Positions 1 to 6,271 are shown, counted from the first letter of the stretch. The stretch is DNA of 6,630 nucleotides from Spirochaetaceae bacterium (GCA_031288215.1 JAITRV010000004.1:1-6630); one strand, 5' to 3'. A program made the numbers and translations. The notes: generated by a model not told the origin, from the letters alone.

Positions 1-2
1 CC

Positions 3-1664
3 GGGGCTACGGTTTCCCTGCAGGAGCTGGCGGAACTGGTCTACGGCGAATTTACGGCGCAGTCGGCCTGGGCCGCCTATGCCCTCCTGAAGGAGGGGCG
101 GTACTTCACCGGCGACGCCGCGGCCCTGACCGGCCGGGACGCCGCGGCGGTGGAGGCGGACGAAGGGCGGCGGAAACTGAAACAGCAGGATCGGGCCGGC
201 AGGGATGCCTTTCTGGACAGGCTGCGATCCGGCGCCCTGGACCTGCCGGGGGACAGCCGCTTTTTGCAGGACGTGGAAGCCCTGGCCTGCGGCCGCACCG
301 ACAGGAGCCGCACCATGCGGGACCTGGGGCGGCAGGAAACTCCCGTGGAAGCGCACCGGCTCCTCCTCTCAGCCGGGGTCTGGACCCCCTGGGTGAACCC
401 CCACCCGCCGCGTTTCGGCCTGAGCCTGGCCCCGCCGCGGTTCCCCCTGGAGCCGCCCCCGGCTGACGAAAGCCGCCTTGACCTGACCCGCCTTGCCGCC
501 TATGCCATAGACAGCCCCTGGAGCCACGACCCGGACGACGCGGTTTCCCTGGAGGGGAACACCCTCTACGTCCACGTCGCGGACCCCGCCGCGGTCCTTT
601 TCCCGGACAGCCCCGCGGACCTGGAGGCCCGGGGCCGGGGGACCACCCTGTATATCCCCGAGGGGAGCTACCGGATGATCGCCGAAGGAGCCCTTCCCCT
701 CTACGCCCTGGGGCTGTCGCCGGTTTCCCCGGCCCTGACCTTCAAGATGACCCTCAACGAGGACTGTTCCATTGCCGATACCGACATCTTCCCCTCCCTG
801 GTCAAGGTGACCCGGCTGAGTTACGGGGAAGCCGACGCCCTGGCCCGGGAGGCCGGGCAGGAAAACGGGGCCGCCTCCCTGCTCGCACGCCTCTGCGCCC
901 TGGCGGACCGGAACCGGAAACGGCGGCTTGACGGGGGCGGGGTGCTCATCGATTTTCCCGAGGTGCACATCACCGTGACCGATGAGGCGGTGGAGGTGGA
1001 GGCCCTGGAAGCGTACCGGTCCGGCGATATGGTCCGGGAGTGTATGCTGCTTGCCGGGGAGGGGGCCGCCCGCTGGGCCCTGCAGCGGCGGCTTCCCTTC
1101 CCCTATGTGAGCCAGGAGCCGGGGGACTTTCCCAACTCGCCCCTGCCGGGCATGGCCGGGGCCTACCAACTGCGGCGCTGTATGCGGCCCCGGACCCTGT
1201 CGGTGAAACCCGGCCCCCATGCCGGCCTGGGCCTGGAGGTTTATACCCAGGTGACGAGCCCCCTCCGGCGCTACACGGACCTCCTGGCCCACCAGCAGAT
1301 CCGGGCCTTCCTGGGCCGGGGCCAGCCCGCTCCTCCCCTGGGGGAAGATGACCTGTTCCTCCGCCTCTCCGCCGCGGAAGCCGCCGCCCAGGCCAACACC
1401 CACGCGGAACGGGCCTCCCGCGCGTTCTGGACCACGGTATACCTTTCCGACAAGAAGGGCGCCGTGTGGGAGGGAATAACCCTGGAAAAACGGGGAAGCC
1501 GGGCGCTCTTCCTGATTCCCGCCCTGGGCATGGAAACCCAGGCTCCGGTCAAAGAGGAGGTGGAACTCAACGGGCCGGCGCTCCTCACCCTCAAATCGGT
1601 CAGAATCCCCGAGGGGGAAGCGAATTTTACTCTATCCTCAATAAAAAGCGAGGAAAGAACTTGA
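3..1664 (+). CDS. RNase II/RNB-family 3'-5' exoribonuclease, 5' end outside window
   Basis: Members of this family degrade single-stranded RNA processively from the 3' end using Mg2+ in the cytoplasm. The frame is open from the left edge, so the gene starts before the window; the internal GTG at 150 is not taken as the start because protein-like sequence continues upstream of it (LQELAELVYGEFTAQSAWAA). The RNB core has the four-aspartate signature IDSPWSHDPDDAV (Asp codons at 510, 528, 534 and 537), spaced as in E. coli RNase II (D201, D207, D209, D210). The second signature, TSPLRRYTDLLAHQQ (codons from 1254), supplies the active-site arginine region. Together these suggest an active enzyme. 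The stretch RLDLTRLAAYAID and the long N-terminal part resemble cyanobacterial/plastid-type RNase II-like proteins more than E. coli RNase R. After the RNB domain only about 65-70 residues remain, a weak S1/OB-like tail. Codons are strongly GC-rich. The stop codon overlaps the cheA promoter -35 box. Family assignment is firm; the exact orthologue is not. Confidence 0.93.
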   Translation, partial: GATVSLQELAELVYGEFTAQSAWAAYALLKEGRYFTGDAAALTGRDAAAVEADEGRRKLKQQDRAGRDAFLDRLRSGALDLPGDSRFLQDVEALACGRTDRSRTMRDLGRQETPVEAHRLLLSAGVWTPWVNPHPPRFGLSLAPPRFPLEPPPADESRLDLTRLAAYAIDSPWSHDPDDAVSLEGNTLYVHVADPAAVLFPDSPADLEARGRGTTLYIPEGSYRMIAEGALPLYALGLSPVSPALTFKMTLNEDCSIADTDIFPSLVKVTRLSYGEADALAREAGQENGAASLLARLCALADRNRKRRLDGGGVLIDFPEVHITVTDEAVEVEALEAYRSGDMVRECMLLAGEGAARWALQRRLPFPYVSQEPGDFPNSPLPGMAGAYQLRRCMRPRTLSVKPGPHAGLGLEVYTQVTSPLRRYTDLLAHQQIRAFLGRGQPAPPLGEDDLFLRLSAAEAAAQANTHAERASRAFWTTVYLSDKKGAVWEGITLEKRGSRALFLIPALGMETQAPVKEEVELNGPALLTLKSVRIPEGEANFTLSSIKSEERT

Positions 1665-1688
1665 CTGAACGGCTCGTTTTATTATAAT
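1661..1688 (+). promoter_or_regulatory. Sigma70-type promoter for the che operon
   Basis: TTGACT (1661-1666) and a perfect TATAAT (1683-1688) are separated by 16 bp, one base short of the optimum. Transcription would begin near 1694-1696, giving a leader of about 85 nt before cheA. The -35 box overlaps the TGA (1662-1664) of the RNase gene, so the promoter starts inside the upstream coding end. The sharp shift to AT-rich DNA here supports a regulatory role. The assignment rests on consensus match only. Confidence 0.72.
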
Positions 1689-1699
1689 AATAAGGTAGT

Positions 1700-1714
1700 A
1701 CAAATGGAATTTGT
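1700..1714 (+). other. Small hairpin in the cheA leader
   Basis: ACAAAT (1700-1705) and ATTTGT (1709-1714) are perfect inverted repeats separated by GGA. They would form a 6-bp, AT-rich hairpin close to the predicted 5' end of the mRNA. A second ATTTGT copy lies at 1740-1745 and could pair with the same left arm. The structure is weak and its function unknown; it could affect mRNA stability or be chance. Confidence 0.3.
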
Positions 1715-1765
1715 CCGGTTAGTCCCTTGACGTAAGTCGATTTGTGTATAAGACTGTTTCTATAT

Positions 1766-1770
1766 GGTGG
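1766..1770 (+). promoter_or_regulatory. cheA ribosome binding site GGTGG
   Basis: GGTGG lies 9 nt before ATG 1780 and fixes this ATG as the cheA start. The in-frame GTG at 1744 has no purine-rich site before it and would add twelve residues not expected for CheA. Confidence 0.6.
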
Positions 1771-1779
1771 ATTATCTGT

Positions 1780-4164
1780 ATGAGTGATTATCTGGATCCT
1801 AATAATGAAGAACTTCTCAAGGACTTTTTCAGCGAAGCCCAAATGCAGGTTGATACGCTGGAACAAAATATTCTGGTTCTTGAAAATGAAGGCGGAAACC
1901 GGGACGCGGTGGACGAGATTTTCCGGGCGGCCCATACCCTGAAAGGGGGGGCGGCCACCGTGGAAATGATGGAATTGTCCCATTTTACCCACCTGGTGGA
2001 AGATGTCCTTGATGCCATTCGCTCCGATGCGGTGGCGGTGAATGAGGATGCGGTGGACACCCTGCTTGCCGCCATTGATATCATTAAGGCGATGATCACC
2101 GCGCGGATGGATGGTTCCGTGTATCAGGAAGACACCTCCGAAATCGAGGGCCGCCTGTCGACCCTGCTCCCGGAGGGTTCGGGCCGGAAGCAGGCCGCCA
2201 AAACCGCCAAGCCCGCGGCTCCCCGGCAGGCGCCGCCCCCACCCCCGTCCGCCCCGGCTCCTGCCGCCAAAGCCGCCGGGGGCGCCGCGATCTCGGACGA
2301 CGAGATTCAGGAACTCAAGGACTCTATCGAAGACGGCCGGCCTATTTACCGGGTCATCGTGAGCTTTGACGAGAGCAGCCTGATGAACACCGTGGGGGGC
2401 ATCCAGGTATACGCCGCCCTCAAAGGGGAAGGGACCATCCTCAAGACCATTCCCGACTTTGAGGCCCTCTACGAGGATGTGTTCTATCCCCAGGTGGAAT
2501 ATTTTGTCGCCAGTTCCAGGGCCCCGGAGGAACTCCGGCGTTATGTGGTTATCCCCGACGTGAGCCTTTCCGCGGAAGTAGCGGATATCAATACCCTGAT
2601 GAGCCGCAAGAAGGCCCCCCCGCCGGCAGCCCCGGCCGCTCCCGCGGCTCCGGCCGCCAAAGCGGCGGCAGCCCCGGCGCCTGCCGCCGCGGTTACGGCG
2701 GCCGCCGCTGCGGAGACGGCAGTCGCCAAGGCCATCGCCGAAGCCCAGGGCGCGGACGCCAAAAAGGCCGGGAAGGAGGCCGGGTCCATACTCCGGGTGG
2801 ATTCCAAACGGATCGACGATCTCCTCAACCTGGTATCGGAGACGGTGATCACCAAGGCCACCTTTAACCAGATCAGCAACCAGTTCAACGATCTGTTGAA
2901 CGAACTCCATAGCCTGGAATCGGCCTACCGGGAACGGATCAAGGCCCTCTTTGACAGCCTTCCGAATTATCTGGAAAGCATCCAGGCGGGACGTTCCATC
3001 AAGGAGATCCGCAAGGAAATCGGCGACGAATACGGGGGCATCTTCTCCATGTTCGACGCCTTCGAGGCCCAGTTGAAAAACGACGTGGGCAAGTTCCGCT
3101 CCACCTCCCAAAACCTGGGGCGGATCACCGGGGAACTCCAGGAAGGGGTCATGCGGATCCGCATGGTGCCCATCAGCCAGATCTTCAGCCGCTTCCCCCG
3201 GCTGGTCCGGGACCTCTCCAAGAGCCTCAACAAGAAGATCAACCTGGTCATCGAAGGGGAAGAGACCGAATTGGACAAATCGGTCATTGAGGACCTGCTG
3301 GACCCCATCATGCACTCGGTTCGGAACTCGGTGGACCACGGCATTGAACCGGTGGAAGAACGCCGGGCCGCGGGTAAGCCCGATGAGGGGATGGTCCTCC
3401 TCAAGGCCAACAACGAAGGCAACATGATCATCATCGAGATCGCCGATGACGGGAAGGGGATCGATGTGGATGCGGTCAAGAGCAAGGCCGTGGAGCGGGG
3501 CCTCATCAGCCCCAACAAGCTGCTCACCGATGTGGAGGCCTTCAACCTGATCTTTGAACCGGGCTTCTCCACCGCCAAGACCATTACCTCCATATCCGGC
3601 CGGGGGGTGGGGCTCGACGTGGTCCGCCGGCAGATTGAAAAGCTCAACGGTTCCGTGACGGTCACTTCCGAACGGGGGAAGGGCACCAAATTCATCATCA
3701 AGCTGCCCCTCACCCTGGCGATTATCCAGGGCCTGCTGGTCCGGGTGGGGACGGAAATCTACTCCATCCCCATTACCTCGGTGATCGAAAGCCTCCGGCT
3801 CAAGCCTGAGGATATCAGGATGATCGATAACTACGAGGTCTTCAATATCCGGAACGACGTCCTCTCCCTGCTCCGGCTGAACCGGCTCTTCGGCATCAAG
3901 ACCGAGGAGCACCAGGAGTACAATTTTGTGGTTATCGTGGGAACCGCGGAAAAGAAGATGGGCTTTATGGTGGACAGCCTCATCGGTGAAGAGGATGTGG
4001 TGATTAAGCCCCTGCGGGATCAGTATACCAATTCTCCGGGTATTGCCGGGGCGTCGATACTGGGGGACGGGTCCGTTTCCCTTATTATTGATGTGAGTCA
4101 GCTTCTGGAATTAGGACTCAGGAAGGAAATGGAACAACGCCGCATCCGCGAAGCGTCGATTTGA
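1780..4164 (+). CDS. cheA: Chemotaxis histidine kinase CheA, spirochaete F2 type
   Basis: A 794-residue cytoplasmic kinase that autophosphorylates under chemoreceptor control and passes phosphate to CheY. P1 (about residues 1-105) carries the phospho-acceptor His52 in AAHTLKGGAATVEM. An Ala/Pro linker leads to a P2-like, CheY-binding domain at about 189-270 (starts IYRVIVSFDESS). A second linker, almost wholly Ala and Pro (about 278-333), precedes the P3 dimerization domain from GSILRVDSKRIDDLL (335). P3 runs to about 480, far longer than the roughly 60-residue helical hairpin of standard CheA. P4, the ATPase domain, has the N box HSVRNSVDHG (His512), G1 box DDGKG (556-560) and G2 box GRGVG (607-611), all intact. 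P5, the CheW-like regulatory domain, begins near 645 (TLAIIQGLL). The start at 1780 is chosen for its GGTGG site and the sequence MSDYLDPNNEELL, which I recall as typical of treponemal CheA. It is the first gene of the operon, 12 nt before the CheW fusion. All kinase motifs are present, so it should be active. Confidence 0.97.
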   Translation: MSDYLDPNNEELLKDFFSEAQMQVDTLEQNILVLENEGGNRDAVDEIFRAAHTLKGGAATVEMMELSHFTHLVEDVLDAIRSDAVAVNEDAVDTLLAAIDIIKAMITARMDGSVYQEDTSEIEGRLSTLLPEGSGRKQAAKTAKPAAPRQAPPPPPSAPAPAAKAAGGAAISDDEIQELKDSIEDGRPIYRVIVSFDESSLMNTVGGIQVYAALKGEGTILKTIPDFEALYEDVFYPQVEYFVASSRAPEELRRYVVIPDVSLSAEVADINTLMSRKKAPPPAAPAAPAAPAAKAAAAPAPAAAVTAAAAAETAVAKAIAEAQGADAKKAGKEAGSILRVDSKRIDDLLNLVSETVITKATFNQISNQFNDLLNELHSLESAYRERIKALFDSLPNYLESIQAGRSIKEIRKEIGDEYGGIFSMFDAFEAQLKNDVGKFRSTSQNLGRITGELQEGVMRIRMVPISQIFSRFPRLVRDLSKSLNKKINLVIEGEETELDKSVIEDLLDPIMHSVRNSVDHGIEPVEERRAAGKPDEGMVLLKANNEGNMIIIEIADDGKGIDVDAVKSKAVERGLISPNKLLTDVEAFNLIFEPGFSTAKTITSISGRGVGLDVVRRQIEKLNGSVTVTSERGKGTKFIIKLPLTLAIIQGLLVRVGTEIYSIPITSVIESLRLKPEDIRMIDNYEVFNIRNDVLSLLRLNRLFGIKTEEHQEYNFVVIVGTAEKKMGFMVDSLIGEEDVVIKPLRDQYTNSPGIAGASILGDGSVSLIIDVSQLLELGLRKEMEQRRIREASI
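2194..2290 (+). repeat. Ala/Pro-rich interdomain linker between P1 and P2 of CheA
   Basis: Low-complexity GC-rich DNA encoding Ala, Pro and Lys residues (for example AAKTAKPAAPRQAPPPPPSA). It joins the phosphotransfer domain to the CheY-binding domain and should be flexible and unstructured. Confidence 0.7.
2614..2775 (+). repeat. PAA-repeat linker between P2 and P3 of CheA
   Basis: About 54 residues made mostly of Ala and Pro, beginning with repeated PAA units (PPPAAPAAPAAPAAK) and ending in a charged Ala/Lys/Glu stretch. The DNA is a degenerate run of GCN and CCN codons, so length may vary between strains. It tethers the P1-P2 arm to the array-bound P3-P5 core. Confidence 0.72.
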
Positions 4165-4165
4165 T

Positions 4166-4171
4166 AGGTGG
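4166..4171 (+). promoter_or_regulatory. Ribosome binding site AGGTGG of the cheW fusion
   Basis: AGGTGG begins just after the cheA stop (TGA 4162-4164) and lies 5 nt before ATG 4177 and 11 nt before ATG 4183. It overlaps GTG 4168, which rules that codon out as the start. It supports translation closely linked to cheA. Confidence 0.6.
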
Positions 4172-4176
4172 TACCC

Positions 4177-5517
4177 ATGGCGATGATAAAAGATTTGGCA
4201 ACGGTGAACGCCGAGTTGCAGGAACAGAAAGAACGGGCTGAGGCGGTCGATTTCAAAATGGTCACTTTTTCCCTGGCAGGCAAGGACTACGGGGTGGACA
4301 TTATGAACGTGAAGGAAATCGCTAAGGCGGATAAGTTTACCTACGTCCCCAATGCGGCCTCTTTTGTCCGGGGGGTGTATAACCTCCGGGGGGATATTAT
4401 CCCCATCATAGACCTCAGAACCTTCTTTCATCTCAATTTCGAGAAAAAGGCTGACGGCCAGGAGAACATGCTGATCCTCAGGATAGAGGACCGGGTCTAC
4501 GGGACCATTGTGGACAAGATCGACAAGGTGGTAGGGATCAACTCCGAGACCATTCAGCCGCCCCATCCGATTTTTGGGGATATCAATATCAAATTCATCA
4601 ACGGGGTGGTGGAAAAGCAGGGGGACCTGTACATTATCCTGGATGTGATCCGTATTTTCACCCAGACCGATGAGGAGAAGCAGAAGCCCCGGGGGACGGT
4701 GATCCAGGACCCCAATGCGGCGGTGGATCCCTTTTATGTCCCGCCGCCGCCCGCCGGAGCGGCGGAAAGCGCCCGGCAGTTGGATGTCGAGGCATCCCTG
4801 GGCTTTATCCGGGAGGGCCTCTTTGCCCTCAAGCATTTTGCCGCCGGCCCCGTCAACGAAGACTGGATCCGCGGCCGCTTTGATGAATGGGCCGCCGCCC
4901 GGGACGAATCGGAGCTCCAGCTTCGGGATATCGCCGATGCCGAGGCCTTCCTCACCCCCTTCTACTCGCCCCATTCGGGCGCCTTCTGGAGTGATGAATA
5001 TGCCGGCTTGATAAAGTCCGTGCTGCCGGATTTAAGCTCAAATAATATACAAGTTTGGAATATCGGCTGCGGGAAGGGCTATGAAACTTTTTCATTTGCC
5101 TGTATACTCAAATCGAGATATCCTGACGGCAGGATAAAAATATGGGCCAACGATAACGACATTATGTCCATATCCCAGGCCCCTAATATGGTCTTTGACT
5201 TGGAGGATGTCCCTGAATATTACCGGACCTTTATGGTCCGGGGCCGGAGCGGGTATAGCTTCAATCAGGCGATCAAGGATTCGGTGCTTTTTGAATACCA
5301 TGACGTGCTGAACGAGAATCCCCTTCCGGAGTTGGATATTATCCTTACCAGGGACCTCTTGTCTTTCTTGACCCTGCCGGATCAGGAAAGGCTTATCAAC
5401 GGTTTTGTGGAAAAATTGAAGAACCGGCACGTGGTTATCCTGGGTAAGAATGAACGGCTGCCCGGGGGAGAATGGAAGGCCGTGGGCAAGGATCCGGTTT
5501 CCGCATTTATGCGTTAA
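4177..5517 (+). CDS. cheW: CheW coupling protein fused to a CheR-like domain
   Basis: A 446-residue cytoplasmic protein. A short helical lead (residues 1-20) is followed by a complete CheW domain at about 24-162: start FKMVTFSLAGKDYGVDI, core NLRGDIIPIIDL, end GDLYIILDVIRIF. This part should bridge CheA P5 and receptors. A Pro/Ala linker near 185-200 leads to a CheR-like, class I methyltransferase-fold domain to the C-terminus. It shows a motif-I equivalent VWNIGCGKGYETFSFA (293-308), a motif-II equivalent ANDND (D326, D328, matching CheR ATDID), and LTRDLLSF (390-397) where CheR has FCRNVLIYF. The GEE of CheR is GYE, the RN is RD, and the N-terminal receptor-binding helices of CheR look shortened. 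Methyl transfer is therefore doubtful, and a structural or SAM-sensing role is possible. ATG 4177 is preferred for its spacing to AGGTGG; ATG 4183 is the alternative. The gene ends in tandem stops TAA TAG. CheW-CheR-like fusions are known in treponeme F2 systems such as T. denticola. Confidence 0.93.
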   Translation: MAMIKDLATVNAELQEQKERAEAVDFKMVTFSLAGKDYGVDIMNVKEIAKADKFTYVPNAASFVRGVYNLRGDIIPIIDLRTFFHLNFEKKADGQENMLILRIEDRVYGTIVDKIDKVVGINSETIQPPHPIFGDINIKFINGVVEKQGDLYIILDVIRIFTQTDEEKQKPRGTVIQDPNAAVDPFYVPPPPAGAAESARQLDVEASLGFIREGLFALKHFAAGPVNEDWIRGRFDEWAAARDESELQLRDIADAEAFLTPFYSPHSGAFWSDEYAGLIKSVLPDLSSNNIQVWNIGCGKGYETFSFACILKSRYPDGRIKIWANDNDIMSISQAPNMVFDLEDVPEYYRTFMVRGRSGYSFNQAIKDSVLFEYHDVLNENPLPELDIILTRDLLSFLTLPDQERLINGFVEKLKNRHVVILGKNERLPGGEWKAVGKDPVSAFMR

Positions 5518-5520
5518 TAG

Positions 5521-5538
5521 GTTTTGTGAGTTTTGTGA
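5521..5538 (+). repeat. Tandem 9-bp direct repeat before cheX
   Basis: GTTTTGTGA occurs twice head to tail (5521-5529 and 5530-5538) in the 33-nt gap between cheW and cheX, and its last base begins the AAAGGAG ribosome binding site. It may be a simple replication-slippage duplication that sets an unstructured, T/G-rich leader before cheX. Function is unknown. Confidence 0.6.
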
Positions 5539-5544
5539 AAGGAG
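5538..5544 (+). promoter_or_regulatory. cheX ribosome binding site AAAGGAG
   Basis: AAAGGAG lies 6 nt before ATG 5551. It is a better match to the anti-Shine-Dalgarno sequence than the GGTGG sites of cheA and cheW, which suggests cheX may be translated more strongly per transcript. Confidence 0.65.
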
Positions 5545-5550
5545 CATTGT

Positions 5551-6021
5551 ATGAGAGTTGAGTATATCAACCCCTTCGTAGAGTCAGCTTTTAATGTGCT
5601 TAAAGAGGTGCTGAATTCCGAGGTTAAGCGGGGGGATCTGTACCTCAAGTCAACGAGCATGTCGATCATGGGGGTTGCCGCCCTCGTGGGTCTGGCCGGA
5701 GATGTTGAAGGCCGGGTGCTTTTTGACATGACCAAGGAGACAGCCCTGGCGGTGGCCGGAGCCATGAACCAGGAACAGTTTACCATCCTGGACGAACTGG
5801 CCAAGGCGACCATTCAGGAACTGGCCAACATGATAACCGCCCAGGCGGTTACCAAACTCCACGACCTCGGGTTTAAGTTTGACCTGACCCCCCCCGCGCT
5901 CTTTACGGGGGATAACATGGAGGTCTCGAATAACCTGAAGGTGGAAGCCCTCATCGTCCCCATGGAACTGGGATCCATCGGCAAGATCGAGGTGAATGTC
6001 GCCATCCGGGAACGGATGTAA
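5551..6021 (+). CDS. cheX: CheY-P phosphatase CheX
   Basis: A 156-residue protein of normal length for CheX. CheX is the dimeric phosphatase that spirochaetes use in place of CheZ to hydrolyse phosphate from CheY-P and end the motor signal. The family is defined by a helix with one conserved E-x-x-N pair; here it is E90-L-A-N93 in DELAKATIQELANMI (81-95). CheC proteins normally have two such helices, and only one is seen here, so CheX is favoured over CheC. The N-terminal strand region (MRVEYINPFVESAFNVLKEV) and the C-terminal beta segment (EALIVPMELGSIGKIEVNVA) fit the family. No signal peptide or membrane segment is seen. It is the third gene of the operon, with its own good ribosome site, and is followed by a hairpin with a T-run. 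The expected partner gene cheY does not follow, so CheY must be encoded elsewhere. Confidence 0.93.
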   Translation: MRVEYINPFVESAFNVLKEVLNSEVKRGDLYLKSTSMSIMGVAALVGLAGDVEGRVLFDMTKETALAVAGAMNQEQFTILDELAKATIQELANMITAQAVTKLHDLGFKFDLTPPALFTGDNMEVSNNLKVEALIVPMELGSIGKIEVNVAIRERM

Positions 6022-6029
6022 GCGGGGGG

Positions 6030-6052
6030 AAGCTCAGGGAGGGAGCTTTTTT
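6030..6052 (+). terminator. Candidate intrinsic terminator after cheX
   Basis: AAGCTC (6030-6035) and GAGCTT (6043-6048) form a 6-bp stem around a purine-rich 7-nt loop, and two further G-U pairs are possible. The right arm runs into six T residues (6047-6052). It begins 8 nt after the cheX stop. The stem is short, so termination may be partial. Confidence 0.55.
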
Positions 6053-6068
6053 CCGAACATAGAACGCG

Positions 6069-6121
6069 GAGCACGTGTGCTCAGTTGGATTGCGGCCTTC
6101 CACGGCTCAAGCCGGGGGCTT
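6069..6121 (+). other. Intergenic hairpins and a tRNA-like D-arm match
   Basis: Between the cheX terminator and the tRNA are an inverted repeat GAGCA/TGCTC (6069-6082) and another, AAGCC/GGCTT (6109-6113 and 6117-6121). GCTCAGTTGG (6079-6088) is identical to the D-arm of the tRNA at 6155-6164, and TTCATTCC (6120-6127) resembles a T-arm. This may be a decayed tRNA copy or chance. I find no convincing promoter for the tRNA here. Confidence 0.25.
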
Positions 6122-6145
6122 CATTCCGATTTAAGAGAGAAAGCG

Positions 6146-6219
6146 GGGCGGTTGGCTCAGTTGGTGAGAGCACTAGCTTGACATGCTAGGGGTCACAGGT
6201 TCAAGTCCTGTACCGCCCA
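6146..6219 (+). tRNA. tRNA-Val (anticodon GAC)
   Basis: A full cloverleaf can be drawn. The acceptor stem GGGCGGT (6146-6152) pairs with ACCGCCC (6212-6218), followed by discriminator A6219. The D stem is GCTC/GAGC (6155-6158 and 6168-6171). The anticodon stem is CTAGC/GCTAG (6173-6177 and 6185-6189) with loop TTGACAT, giving anticodon GAC at 6180-6182, which reads valine GUC and GUU. The variable loop is 5 nt. The T stem is ACAGG/CCTGT (6195-6199 and 6207-6211) with loop TTCAAGT. CCA is not encoded after the discriminator (GAG follows), so it must be added after transcription. The tRNA sits between the che operon and a convergent antitoxin gene. Confidence 0.96.
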
Positions 6220-6247
6220 GAGTTTTGTAATTCATGGTGACATATGG

Positions 6248-6262
6248 TTTTCATAATGAAAA
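6248..6262. repeat. AT-rich inverted repeat between tRNA-Val and the antitoxin gene
   Basis: TTTTCA (6248-6253) and TGAAAA (6257-6262) are separated by TAA. It lies 9 nt past the antitoxin stop on the minus strand and 28 nt past the tRNA on the plus strand. It could act as a weak terminator in either direction, but it lacks a GC stem, so this is tentative. Confidence 0.3.
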
Positions 6263-6271
6263 GCCCGGTTA

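Noticed and set aside
150..152. GTG as the start of the RNase gene
   Set aside because: The same frame is open to the left edge and encodes sequence fitting the N-terminal part of RNase II-like proteins.
369..1403. 344-codon open frame on the minus strand opposite the RNase gene
   Set aside because: Gly/Pro-rich shadow of a very GC-rich gene carrying all RNB motifs; no recognisable domain.
1727..1752. Second cheA promoter TTGACG with TATAAG
   Set aside because: The spacer is only 14 bp, too short for a normal sigma70 promoter, while the site at 1661-1688 is much better.
2614..2775. GC-rich repeats in cheA as a CRISPR or mobile repeat
   Set aside because: The repeats are in-frame Ala/Pro codons of a flexible linker, with no spacer structure.
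1627..3912. 761-codon open frame on the minus strand opposite cheA
   Set aside because: It lies antisense to a gene with every CheA motif intact, its product is a His/Gly/Asp/Leu-rich string without family features, and GC-biased third positions of cheA explain the lack of stops.
4111..4974. 287-codon open frame on the minus strand opposite the cheW fusion
   Set aside because: Antisense to the conserved CheW domain; no ribosome site or family features.
5996..6181. 61-codon open frame over the cheX end, terminator and tRNA
   Set aside because: It overlaps a complete tRNA and the cheX 3' end and has no protein features; the ending LAQLVRALA is translated tRNA.
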